Origin: Bacteroidales bacterium Bact_09
Lineage (GTDB): Bacteria; Bacteroidota; Bacteroidia; Bacteroidales; UBA932
Length of the DNA stretch: 58,025 nt
Assembly (NCBI GenBank): GCA_001603455.1
Contig: LUZA01000059.1
Span: 1-58,025, forward strand
Direction: 5' to 3'
The first letter of the stretch is position 1. Every line of letters starts with the position of its first letter. Shown here piece by piece: positions 43,963-52,632 of the stretch. Position numbers and translations under genes: made by a program. The notes beneath the pieces were generated by a model. It saw nothing but the letters and a program-made list of their open reading frames with translations, ran no database searches and had not been told where the DNA came from.

Positions 43963-45917
43963 TTTCGGTTTCCGGCATAAATGTTTCTTTCGCACACATG
44001 GAACTTTTTTCTGATGTCTCTTTTACCATCAGTCGCCGCGACAGAATAGCCCTGGTAGGGAAAAACGGAGCAGGAAAATCAACCTTGCTGAAGATCCTGG
44101 CCGGTTTGCAGGAACCTATGTCAGGAAATGTGGTGCGCTCGGCCGATACACGGATCGGTTATCTGCCACAGCATATGGGACATGCCAAAGATAAATCCGT
44201 TCTGGAAGAAGCCCTTACCGTTTTTTCTCATTTGGACAAGCTGCGGAACCGTATGGATAAGATTACCCTGAATCTTGCACAGCGCATAGACTACGACTCG
44301 GATGAGTATAAAAAACTGATGGTAGAATTGAACGAAGTAAATGACCGGCTTCATATTTTTTCGGCCGACAATCCCCGGGGAAATGCCGAAAAGGCACTTA
44401 CAGGGCTTGGATTCAGATCCGGTGAACTGGACAAGCCTACCAGCACTTTTTCCGAAGGCTGGAACATGCGCATAGAACTGGCCAAACTCCTGATTTCAAG
44501 ACCTGATATATTGCTCCTTGACGAACCTACCAATCACCTGGATATAGAAAGCCTGCGATGGCTTGAACAGTACCTGGAAACATATCCGGGAGCACTGCTG
44601 GTCATATCGCACGACAGGACTTTTCTGGATACTGTTACCGACAGAACCATAGAGATATCGCTTGGCAAAATATATGATTACAAAGCTCCGTATTCGCAAT
44701 ATCTGGAATTACGCCGAGAGCGGATGGAGCAGCAAACTGCCGCATATGAAAATCAGCAGCGGGTCATAGAGAAGACAGAAGAATTCATTGCCCGTTTCCG
44801 TTATAAGCCAACCAAATCCAATCAGGTACAGAGCCGCATCAAACAGCTGGAAAAAATGGAGAAGATAGAGATCGATCCCCTGGACAACACGCAGATCCGG
44901 ATCTGTTTTCCCGAAGTCCGGCGCAGTGGAAAGATTGTTTTTAAATGCCGGCATGTTGCAGTAGGTTATGATAAAGGTCCTATCTTTACGGGAGCAGACC
45001 TGGTGATCGAACGTGGGGAAAAAGTGGCTTTAGTAGGCAGGAACGGGGAGGGGAAGACAACCATGATGAAACTGCTTACCGGCCAATTGTCTGCTATGGA
45101 GGGGATTTTCGAAACCGGATACAACGTATTGTTGGGGTATTATGCCCAAAACCAGGATGAGTTACTGAACAACGACCTGACCGTTTACCAGACACTGGAT
45201 GAAATAGCCGTGGGCGACATCAGGACTAAGTTGCGTGATATTTTGGCATCGTTCCTTTTCAGGGGTGAGGATGTAGATAAAAAAGCGGGGGTACTGAGCG
45301 GAGGGGAACGATCACGCCTTGCTATGGCCAAACTGATGCTGCAACCTTACAATGTACTGGCATTGGACGAGCCTACCAATCACATGGATATCCGCTCCCG
45401 GGAAGTAATGAAAGAAGCATTGAAACAGTACGGGGGCACACTGGTTGTCGTATCGCACGACAGGACATTCCTGGACGGTCTTGTGGATAAGATTTATGAA
45501 TTCCGGGACGGCAGGGTAAAGGAATATTTGGGGGGCATCAGGGATTTTATGGAACGACGGAAACTGGAAACATTGCAGGAACTGGAGAAAATACAGTTGC
45601 CACCCAAAGAAAAAAGGACCGGGAACAATGCAAAGGGAGCAGATGCCTCGGTTCTGTACAGACAAAAAAAAGAACGCGACAAGATGTTGAAGAAACTGCA
45701 ACTGGTCGTTACACGTTGGGAAAACCGCATTGAACAACATGAAAAGGGTCTTGCCATAATGGATCAAAAGTTGTTGTCTCCGCCACCCGAAGGGTTTAGC
45801 AACGCTTTTTACCAGTTGTATGAAAAAGAAAAAAAAGAACTGGATCTGGCCATGAAAGCATGGGAGACCGCCCACCAGGAATTGGATACATTTATTGAAA
45901 ACAACAGGAATGACTGA
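43959..45917 (+). CDS. ABC-F family ATPase (ribosome-associated, Uup/EttA-like)
   Basis: A soluble protein with two ABC ATPase domains in tandem and no membrane helices, the hallmark of ABC-F translation factors. The first Walker A is GKNGAGKST (34-42), with LLDEPTNHLDIESLRWLE. The inter-domain arm is a long charged helix (LELRRERMEQQTAAYENQQ). The second Walker A is GRNGEGKTT (near 360), and LALDEPTNHMDIRSREVM follows the signature LSGGERSRLAMAKL. A C-terminal coiled coil (about 560-650) is present. The subtype cannot be set with certainty; it is not evidently a resistance protein. It overlaps the WG gene by ATGA. Confidence 0.92.
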   Translation: MISVSGINVSFAHMELFSDVSFTISRRDRIALVGKNGAGKSTLLKILAGLQEPMSGNVVRSADTRIGYLPQHMGHAKDKSVLEEALTVFSHLDKLRNRMDKITLNLAQRIDYDSDEYKKLMVELNEVNDRLHIFSADNPRGNAEKALTGLGFRSGELDKPTSTFSEGWNMRIELAKLLISRPDILLLDEPTNHLDIESLRWLEQYLETYPGALLVISHDRTFLDTVTDRTIEISLGKIYDYKAPYSQYLELRRERMEQQTAAYENQQRVIEKTEEFIARFRYKPTKSNQVQSRIKQLEKMEKIEIDPLDNTQIRICFPEVRRSGKIVFKCRHVAVGYDKGPIFTGADLVIERGEKVALVGRNGEGKTTMMKLLTGQLSAMEGIFETGYNVLLGYYAQNQDELLNNDLTVYQTLDEIAVGDIRTKLRDILASFLFRGEDVDKKAGVLSGGERSRLAMAKLMLQPYNVLALDEPTNHMDIRSREVMKEALKQYGGTLVVVSHDRTFLDGLVDKIYEFRDGRVKEYLGGIRDFMERRKLETLQELEKIQLPPKEKRTGNNAKGADASVLYRQKKERDKMLKKLQLVVTRWENRIEQHEKGLAIMDQKLLSPPPEGFSNAFYQLYEKEKKELDLAMKAWETAHQELDTFIENNRND

Positions 45918-46650
45918 AGATCGCATATATGGAATACATCCCGTCAGGGAAGCCCTTTTGGGGGGAAAAAAACTGGAAAGAATATTACTGCGTAAAGGAA
46001 TGGACAGCCTTGCAGCCGCACAAATCATGAATCTGGCCCGGCAATGTGATGTGCCAGTGCAATTTGTGCCCTTCGAAAAAATTAACCATATGGTTTCCAA
46101 CAGGAATCATCAGGGAGTAGTAGCTATTCTCTCCCAACTGGATTACGTTTCACTGGAGGAAGCAGTCGCCACAGCACAAACAAAAGGGAAATATCCAACC
46201 GTTCTGCTTTTGGACGGAGTGAGCGATGTTCGCAATTTTGGAGCAATTGCCAGAACCTGCGAGTGTGCCGGGGCAGGAGCGCTGATCCTGCCTGCCAAAG
46301 GGGGAGCAGCTGTGAACCAGGATGCCATCCGCACTTCGGCGGGGGCATTACTGCGTATCCCCACCTGCAAGGTTTCCAACCTGAGGATCGCCATTTTCTA
46401 CCTCAGGGAATCCGGTTTTACCATTATCGGAACGGCTGTGGAACAAAATAAAACGATCTATGAGGCAGATTTCCGTCGTCCGCTGGCATTGATTATGGGT
46501 GCAGAAGGAAGAGGCATTTCCCGGGGGATCCTGGAACTGTGCGATCAGCTGGTCTCTATCCCACAACTGGGAGAGATAGGTTCTCTGAATGTTTCGGCTG
46601 CAGCTGCTGTTGTGTTGTTTGAAGCCGTCAGGCAACGAATGAATAAATAA
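45910..46650 (+). CDS. rlmB: 23S rRNA 2'-O-methyltransferase RlmB (TrmH family)
   Basis: A SPOUT-class RNA methyltransferase, probably modifying G2251 of 23S rRNA. The N-terminal domain starts EDRIYGIHPVREALLGGKKLERILL, the substrate-binding part of RlmB. The knotted catalytic domain has VLLDGVSDVRNFGAIARTCECAG (motif 1), IMGAEGRGIS (motif 2) and IPQLGEIGSLNVSAAAAVVLFE (motif 3). I start at 45910 (MTEDRIYGIHP), 8 bp inside the ABC-F gene; an upstream ATG at 45895 would add five residues. It is 246 residues, normal length. Confidence 0.92.
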   Translation: MTEDRIYGIHPVREALLGGKKLERILLRKGMDSLAAAQIMNLARQCDVPVQFVPFEKINHMVSNRNHQGVVAILSQLDYVSLEEAVATAQTKGKYPTVLLLDGVSDVRNFGAIARTCECAGAGALILPAKGGAAVNQDAIRTSAGALLRIPTCKVSNLRIAIFYLRESGFTIIGTAVEQNKTIYEADFRRPLALIMGAEGRGISRGILELCDQLVSIPQLGEIGSLNVSAAAAVVLFEAVRQRMNK

Positions 46651-46654
46651 AACC

Positions 46655-48172
46655 ATGTCTTTTAAAAATTCAGCCATACGACAACTGGCAGGCGAGACTG
46701 CTATTTACGGAATGAGTACCATTCTGGCCAGGGTATTGAATTTTCTGCTTGTGCCCATGTACACCCGCGTGCTGACCGATCAGGCAGCATACGGGGTAGT
46801 AGCCGAGTTCATGGCTTACATTGCGGTACTGCAGGTTGTTCTGGTAATGGGACTGGAAACGGGCTGTTTCCGGTATGCGTCACTGGCCGGACAAAAAAAC
46901 GACCATGCCGGAGCTGGCACGGTGTTCTCCACTTCGCTTGCCACCGTTACTATGGTGGCGGGTATCTTTTTTGCAGCTGTTGTGCTGTGGAGAAAACCCA
47001 TAGCCGGGGCTCTCGGTTACGGCAACAATCCACAGGCTATATTTTATGTTGCGGGTATCCTTTTGCTGGACAGTATCACGGCTATATTGTTCGCCCGTTT
47101 GCGATACGAACACAAAGCATTCCGGTTTGCCATTTTCAAAACCATTAAAATATGCTGCGAACTGGGATTCAACCTGCTTTTCTTTTTGTGGGCGCCGCGT
47201 TTTCTCTCTGCCAATCCCGGCTCATTGCTCGGGCATTTTATTCCGGCCGTTCCCGATTATAATTACGTACTTTTTGCCATATTCCTATCCTGCATCGTTG
47301 CCTTATTGCTATTCCTACCCGATCTGTTGAAAAGAAGCAGTTTCGCTTTTGACTGCAAACTCTGGCCCAAACTCATGATATATTCCCTGCCGTTGATGAT
47401 CGCCGGTTTACCGGGCATATTAAATGATTTCAGTGACAGGTTATTGTTCCGTTTTCTAATCCCGGATGACGTGTCGTGGCGGGCCCAGATGGGAATCTAC
47501 CAGGCCGGAATCAAGCTTGCTGTATTGATCAACCTATTCATACAGATGTTCCGGTATGCTGCCGAACCGTTCTTTTTTGGGCAGTCCGCCGATAAGAAGG
47601 CCCCCGGTACGTATGCCCGGGTGCTTGATTATTTCACGGCTTTCTCTATGCTCGTTTACCTGGGAATATTGCTGTATATGGACCTCTTTGGGCTGATCCT
47701 GGGAGAAAATTACAGGGAAGGGATTGTAGTCGTCCCCATAATGGCTCTTGCCTATGTCATTCTGGGTATATATTTCAATATAAGCATCTGGTTTAAATTA
47801 TCAGGAAAGACAGGCTATGCCGTACTGATCACTTCTGCGGGCCTGGTGATCACGCTCCTTGTGAACGTTCTGTTCATGCCTCGTTTTGGCTATATGGCTG
47901 CTGCATGGGGACATCTGGCCAGCTATCTGGTTATGACTTTGATATGCGCCCTGATGGGTCGTAAACACTATCCGGTACCATACAACTGGTTGCGGAACGG
48001 TTTCTATATAATCACAGGTGTTGGACTATATTTTTTCTCCCTTTTGTTCAGCTGGATGGAACTGTTCCCCAAATTGGTGATCAATACAGCCATCATCCTG
48101 CTGTACCTGGCTATCTGGGCCGGGGTGGAAGGTTTCTACAGAAAGCTGCACAGACTATGGCAGCGGCGGTAG
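46655..48172 (+). CDS. Polysaccharide/oligosaccharide flippase (MOP superfamily)
   Basis: A 505-residue integral membrane protein with about 12-14 hydrophobic helices, related to Wzx-type polysaccharide biosynthesis proteins that flip lipid-linked sugars. The N-terminal LAGETAIYGMSTILARVLNF and VPMYTRVL blocks are typical of the Bacteroidota branch, and FSDRLLFRFLIP marks the central part. It is 4 bp after rlmB and ends the long plus-strand run. The last 62 bp overlap the convergent TrmH-family gene. The cargo is unknown: no glycan synthesis cluster adjoins. Confidence 0.88.
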   Translation: MSFKNSAIRQLAGETAIYGMSTILARVLNFLLVPMYTRVLTDQAAYGVVAEFMAYIAVLQVVLVMGLETGCFRYASLAGQKNDHAGAGTVFSTSLATVTMVAGIFFAAVVLWRKPIAGALGYGNNPQAIFYVAGILLLDSITAILFARLRYEHKAFRFAIFKTIKICCELGFNLLFFLWAPRFLSANPGSLLGHFIPAVPDYNYVLFAIFLSCIVALLLFLPDLLKRSSFAFDCKLWPKLMIYSLPLMIAGLPGILNDFSDRLLFRFLIPDDVSWRAQMGIYQAGIKLAVLINLFIQMFRYAAEPFFFGQSADKKAPGTYARVLDYFTAFSMLVYLGILLYMDLFGLILGENYREGIVVVPIMALAYVILGIYFNISIWFKLSGKTGYAVLITSAGLVITLLVNVLFMPRFGYMAAAWGHLASYLVMTLICALMGRKHYPVPYNWLRNGFYIITGVGLYFFSLLFSWMELFPKLVINTAIILLYLAIWAGVEGFYRKLHRLWQRR

Positions 48173-48863
48173 CCACGTTCAGAGATTCGGAACCTTCACG
48201 ATAAGAAGGGATATACAGCCTGATTTGAATATGTTCCAGGGCCTGTTCGGAGATGCCTTGCGATTCATTTCCCATGACAATGACTCCCTCTGATGGCAGA
48301 AAAAGTGTATTGATATCCGTTCCTCCCTGCAAAACAGTACCCAGGACAGGAAGGGTACAGTTTCCCAATAGTGGCACAAGCGGCGTGTAATGCACAGGGA
48401 CACGCAGGATCGCCCCCATGGTGGATTGCACCGTCTTGGGATTGTACAGTTCTACACAATCTGGGGATGCATATACAGTCCGGATGTTAAACCAGTCGGC
48501 CAGGCGAAGGATTGTCCCGAAATTGCCCGGATCACGTACTCCGTCCAACGCCAGGTATAATCCCCCCGGGTGCGGAGATGCAAACGGTATTTGTGGAATA
48601 CCCACCACGGCTAACGCTCCGGAAGGAGCAGCCTGGAAAGAGATTCTTTCCATTTCAGAGGCCGTCACATATTTCACCACAGGTGCCCGGGGGGATTCCA
48701 GAGCGCCTTCCTGCACATAAAGCCTTTTGATGTAAAATGGTCCGGACCCGGTCATCAGCTCGGCCACCATTTTGGGCCCTTCGATGATAAACTCTTGTCT
48801 TTCCTGCCGGATTTTTTTCTGATCCAGGGATTTGATCTGTTTTATGTCGGCTTTGCTCAACAT
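48111..48863 (-). CDS. TrmH-family (SpoU) RNA 2'-O-methyltransferase
   Basis: A second SPOUT RNA methyltransferase in the window, distinct from rlmB. An N-terminal L30e-like substrate domain (LSKADIKQIKSLDQKKIRQE, EFIIEGPKMVAELM) is followed by the SpoU catalytic domain: LYLALDGVRDPGNFGTILRLADW, VIVMGNESQGIS, RLYIPSYREGSESLNVATAAAIV. I start at 48863 (MLSKADIKQ), 4 bp after the decarboxylase stop; an ATG farther upstream at 48953 overlaps that gene. It is 250 residues; its target nucleotide is not identifiable. Its 3' end overlaps the flippase gene by 62 bp. Confidence 0.9.
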   Translation of the reverse strand: MLSKADIKQIKSLDQKKIRQERQEFIIEGPKMVAELMTGSGPFYIKRLYVQEGALESPRAPVVKYVTASEMERISFQAAPSGALAVVGIPQIPFASPHPGGLYLALDGVRDPGNFGTILRLADWFNIRTVYASPDCVELYNPKTVQSTMGAILRVPVHYTPLVPLLGNCTLPVLGTVLQGGTDINTLFLPSEGVIVMGNESQGISEQALEHIQIRLYIPSYREGSESLNVATAAAIVCAAFCRNLPPRPR

Positions 48864-48867
48864 GACG

Positions 48868-50256
48868 TCAATAGCCCAACACTTTGAGCATGGATTTGTA
48901 AGTCTGTTCTTTAGAGAAAAGTTTTGTGTAATACTCACCGTTCTCTTCTCCAATAATGATCATTTTGGGAGCCGGCATAAGGCAATGCTGAACGCCCCCA
49001 AATCCCGATATAGATTCCTGGTAGGCCCCGGTATTGAAGAAGCCTATGTAAAGCGGTTCACAATTCTCGTTTTTAGGTAAGAAAACCGCATTGGCATGCG
49101 CCTCGGCATTGTAGTAATCCTGCGAATCACAGGTAAGTCCACCTAGGAAAACCCGCTGGTAGGGCTCATTCCACTTGTTGATGGGTAAAAGGATGAAGCG
49201 GCGTTTGATGCCCCATGTATCGGGTAATGTGGTCATAAAGGAAGAGTCTATCATATACCATCTTTCGCGGTCATTTTGCTGTTTTTCTCCCAAAACCTGA
49301 TATATATTTGCGCCGCTTTCACCAACGGTGAACGATCCGAACTCGGTAAATATGTCTGGTTCCTTCACATTGCGGCTTGTACATATACTTTTGATCTGGG
49401 CAATGATCTCTTCTGTCATATACTCGTAATCGTAATCAAAAGACAGGGAGTTGCGTACAGGAAAACCTCCGCCCAAGTTCAGCGAATCGAGTTCAGAACA
49501 GAAATTTTTTAAATCGCAATACACGTTCACACACTTAGCCAGCTCATTCCAGTAATAGGCATTGTCCTGTATCCCGGTATTGATGAAAAAATGGAGCATT
49601 TTGAGTTTGAACTTTGGATTACGCTTGATGTATTTGTGATAAAAAGGGACAACGTCGCTGTAGCGGATGCCCAGGCGGCTGGTATAAAATTCGAATTTAG
49701 GTTCTTCTTCAGCGGCAATGCGGATGCCAATCTTACACGTATCGCTAACGGCCTTGTCCAGTGCTTCTACCTCGGGCATATTGTCCAGAATGGAAATGGT
49801 ATTCTTCCAGCCCGACTTGATGAGATTGGCAATATTATCTATGTATTGCTGCTTCTTATAACCGTTACAGATAACGTACAGGTCCTTATCCACGATCTTC
49901 TGTTCGTATAAGGCTTCTATTAAGTTGATGTCAAAGGCAGAAGATGTCTCTATGTGGATATCGTTCTTGAGTGCTTCTTCCAGAACAAATGAAAAATGAG
50001 ATGATTTGGTACAATAGCAGTAGTGGTATTCTGCCTCGTAATCGACCTTGGCCATGGCAACATTGAACAATCTTTTAGCCTTTTGTATCTGTTTGCTTAT
50101 TTGTGGTAAATAATAGAACTTCAGGGGTGTTCCATATTGATGTATCAAATCCATAACGGGAATATCGTGAAAGAGAAGTTCTCCGTCTTCCACCCTGAAT
50201 TCTTCCTGCGGAAAGTCAAAACTTTGCTGAATCAGATCGATGTACTTGTTTTTCAT
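48868..50256 (-). CDS. Orn/DAP/Arg decarboxylase-family enzyme, probable arginine decarboxylase
   Basis: A PLP-dependent fold type III decarboxylase of 462 residues. The PLP lysine is K84 in YCYCTKSSHF, the glycine-rich phosphate-binding loop is LGGGFPV (near 264), and CEPLYIGFFNTGAYQ (about 398-412) matches the C-terminal active-site Cys block. The family in Bacteroidota with the N-terminal FYYLPQISKQIQKAK pattern is generally called arginine decarboxylase, entering polyamine synthesis; substrate choice here is inferred, and diaminopimelate or carboxyspermidine decarboxylation are alternatives. It is divergent from tamL, with a -7 box 60 nt upstream, and is followed by the TrmH-family gene. 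Confidence 0.82.
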   Translation of the reverse strand: MKNKYIDLIQQSFDFPQEEFRVEDGELLFHDIPVMDLIHQYGTPLKFYYLPQISKQIQKAKRLFNVAMAKVDYEAEYHYCYCTKSSHFSFVLEEALKNDIHIETSSAFDINLIEALYEQKIVDKDLYVICNGYKKQQYIDNIANLIKSGWKNTISILDNMPEVEALDKAVSDTCKIGIRIAAEEEPKFEFYTSRLGIRYSDVVPFYHKYIKRNPKFKLKMLHFFINTGIQDNAYYWNELAKCVNVYCDLKNFCSELDSLNLGGGFPVRNSLSFDYDYEYMTEEIIAQIKSICTSRNVKEPDIFTEFGSFTVGESGANIYQVLGEKQQNDRERWYMIDSSFMTTLPDTWGIKRRFILLPINKWNEPYQRVFLGGLTCDSQDYYNAEAHANAVFLPKNENCEPLYIGFFNTGAYQESISGFGGVQHCLMPAPKMIIIGEENGEYYTKLFSKEQTYKSMLKVLGY

Positions 50257-50315
50257 TGGCCAGATGTAAGTAAGTTGCTTTGTAAAAAAAATACCGATGT
50301 AAGTGAATCAGGCTG

Positions 50316-50323
50316 CAAATATA
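50316..50323 (-). promoter_or_regulatory. -7 promoter box for the decarboxylase gene
   Basis: TATATTTG on the minus strand matches TAnnTTTG, leaving a leader of about 55 nt to the ATG at 50256. The -33 element is not clear. Confidence 0.45.
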
Positions 50324-50364
50324 GACGAATATTTATTTGTTGTATCGCATTCGTCCTTTTTTTC

Positions 50365-50372
50365 TACATTTG
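50365..50372 (+). promoter_or_regulatory. -7 promoter box for tamL
   Basis: TACATTTG matches TAnnTTTG, with TTG at 50340-50342 as a possible -33 element (22-nt spacer). It ends 4 nt before the ATG at 50377, so the transcript would begin at the start codon. Confidence 0.45.
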
Positions 50373-50376
50373 TATT

Positions 50377-52632
50377 ATGCGCAAAGGCAATATTTTTTTG
50401 GCCATACCGGTCATTGTACTTATGATCCTGTTCTTATCCGGATGTGCCGCCACGCGTTATGTTCCCCGGGAAAAGTATCTGTTGAGAAAAAACACCATTG
50501 AGGTGGTTCCTCAGAGAATAGTATTGGCTTCTTCGCTAGAGCCGTATATACGCCAAAAGCCCAACACAAGTATTGTCTTCGGATGGAAGGCATTTTTGAA
50601 CATATACAGCCTAAGTCCGGATAAGGATAACGGATGGAGCCGGTTCCTGCGCCGTTTGGGTGAACCTCCCGTGATTTTTGATCCGGAACTGATAGAATAC
50701 AGTAAAATGAACATGGACAATTACCTGACTTCTCTGGGGTATTATTTCAACCATGTATCCGACTCGGTTGCGTATAAAAACAGGAAGGCAACAGTCCATT
50801 ACACTGTCATGCCAGGAAAGACCTATATTATTGACACCATACGGCTGGGAACAGCCGATCCTCATCTGGCTTCATTGTACGAACACAATAAGGACCGTTC
50901 GCTGGTCAATCCCGGTAGCCGGCTTGCCTCCTCCGTTCTGGAACAGGAAGCTACCCGTATAAGTTCTGTCATGCGGAACAACGGGTATTACAATTTTAAC
51001 CGGAGCCATGTTTCTTTCCTGGCCGATACTTTGGAACAGGACGGAACGGCCACACTGGAAATCCAGTTACCTGGCGATGGTTCACAGAAACCATACCGGA
51101 TAAGGGAGATCAATGTATATCCGGGATTCGATCCCATCCAGGCTGTTATGGACACCGCCTATTATGCATCTATGGATACCCTGGACAATGACGGGTTGAG
51201 GTTCCATTATCGCGGTAAACCCATCTTGCGGCCACGCGTGATACGGAACCTGAGCTATATCAGGCCCGGCGAACTCTACGACGAATCAAAAGTCAAAACG
51301 ACTTACGACAGGTTCTCCAGTATCCGTATGCTGAACAGCGTGACGCTGCTGTTTGACGAGGTGCCGGCTTCGCTTTCCAGGGATACGGCAGAGGTGGATT
51401 GTACCATTCGCCTGAGCCCCGGAAATTCCCAGGGTTACAAGCTGAATCTGGAGGCATCGAGCAATTCCAACGGTCTTATTGGTATCTCACCGGCCCTGTC
51501 CTATTACCACAAGAATATCTTCAGGGGAGGGGAGGGGCTTACCCTGGGGTTCATGGGCAATTTCCAGTTCAAGGTAAATGATCCGATCCGGGCTACCGAA
51601 CTGGGAGCGTCGCTGTCCCTTTCGTTCCCAAAAATGCTTTTTCCGGTAAGTGAAAAAATCTTCCGTAACAGGGTGCCCCGCACCGACATCTCGGCCAGTT
51701 ACAGCTACCAGTCAAGGCCTGAATACACCAGGAACATCGCCTCGGGCACTTTTGGATATACCTGGAGCATGGGAAACAAATTCCATTACACAGTGAACCC
51801 TGTCAAGCTAAAACTGGTCAAACTGTACAATATGAGTCCCGGATTCCTGCAATCCCTAAAAGATCCATTTCTTATAGACACCTACCGAGACCACATGGAT
51901 CTGGGCCTTTCTTCCATATTCTATTATACGAGCGACAATTCCCCGGTCCACAGAAAAACATGGCATTACGTGAGGGTTGGGGTAGAAGCGGCCGGAAACC
52001 TCTTGAGTGCTTTCAATTCAATGATGAAGACAGACACGACCGGTAGTCACACTATCGCCGGAATCGCTTATTCCCAGTATATAAAGGCCGATATCAACAC
52101 CGGGTACACGTTTATAAGAGGACGTCACCAGCTTGCCGGACGTTTCTATGGCGGTGCAGGTGTTGCCTATGGAAATGCTTCATCGCTGCCGCTCGAACAA
52201 ATGTTTTATGCCGGAGGGGCCAACAGCCTGAGGGCTTGGCAGGCTAGGACAGTCGGACCCGGTTCCATGCCCATTGACTCGACTTTCACTATCCCCAACC
52301 AGGCAGGCGATATCCGCCTGGAAGTGAATCTGGAGTACCGTTTTCCCTTGTTCTGGAAATTGGAAGGCGCATTGTTCGCCGATACCGGAAACATCTGGAC
52401 ATTGCGCAGCGAAGAACCTTCCGATGCCGGAGTGTTCCGTTTTGAAGATTTTTATAAAAGCATAGCCATGGATACAGGACTGGGACTACGGGTAAACCTG
52501 GATTTTGTGATCTTGCGGTTAGATCTGGGCATGATCGTAAGGGACCCGGTAAAACAGTCCTGGATTCCGCTTTCGCGATGGCTCCGGCATGACAATTATA
52601 CTTTCCAATTTGGGGTGGGGTACCCGTTCTAG
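50377..52632 (+). CDS. tamL: TamL, BamA-family outer-membrane lipoprotein
   Basis: A 751-residue BamA/TamA relative carrying its own lipid anchor, the TamL form found in Bacteroidota. The leader ends in FLSGC (C23). The N-terminal CAATRYVPREKYLLRKN stretch, POTRA-like modules (about 95-330, NYLTSLGYYFNHV, MRNNGYYNFN) and a C-terminal Omp85 barrel (about 390-751) follow. The lid-lock motif region reads AGGANSLRAWQART, where RGF/RGW is more usual; the last residue is an aromatic Phe (FGVGYPF), as expected for barrel insertion. I chose the ATG at 50377, which makes the lipoprotein signal complete; the frame is open upstream but not signal-like. It works with TamB-like partners elsewhere. Its stop overlaps the convergent gene by 4 bp. 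Confidence 0.9.
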   Translation: MRKGNIFLAIPVIVLMILFLSGCAATRYVPREKYLLRKNTIEVVPQRIVLASSLEPYIRQKPNTSIVFGWKAFLNIYSLSPDKDNGWSRFLRRLGEPPVIFDPELIEYSKMNMDNYLTSLGYYFNHVSDSVAYKNRKATVHYTVMPGKTYIIDTIRLGTADPHLASLYEHNKDRSLVNPGSRLASSVLEQEATRISSVMRNNGYYNFNRSHVSFLADTLEQDGTATLEIQLPGDGSQKPYRIREINVYPGFDPIQAVMDTAYYASMDTLDNDGLRFHYRGKPILRPRVIRNLSYIRPGELYDESKVKTTYDRFSSIRMLNSVTLLFDEVPASLSRDTAEVDCTIRLSPGNSQGYKLNLEASSNSNGLIGISPALSYYHKNIFRGGEGLTLGFMGNFQFKVNDPIRATELGASLSLSFPKMLFPVSEKIFRNRVPRTDISASYSYQSRPEYTRNIASGTFGYTWSMGNKFHYTVNPVKLKLVKLYNMSPGFLQSLKDPFLIDTYRDHMDLGLSSIFYYTSDNSPVHRKTWHYVRVGVEAAGNLLSAFNSMMKTDTTGSHTIAGIAYSQYIKADINTGYTFIRGRHQLAGRFYGGAGVAYGNASSLPLEQMFYAGGANSLRAWQARTVGPGSMPIDSTFTIPNQAGDIRLEVNLEYRFPLFWKLEGALFADTGNIWTLRSEEPSDAGVFRFEDFYKSIAMDTGLGLRVNLDFVILRLDLGMIVRDPVKQSWIPLSRWLRHDNYTFQFGVGYPF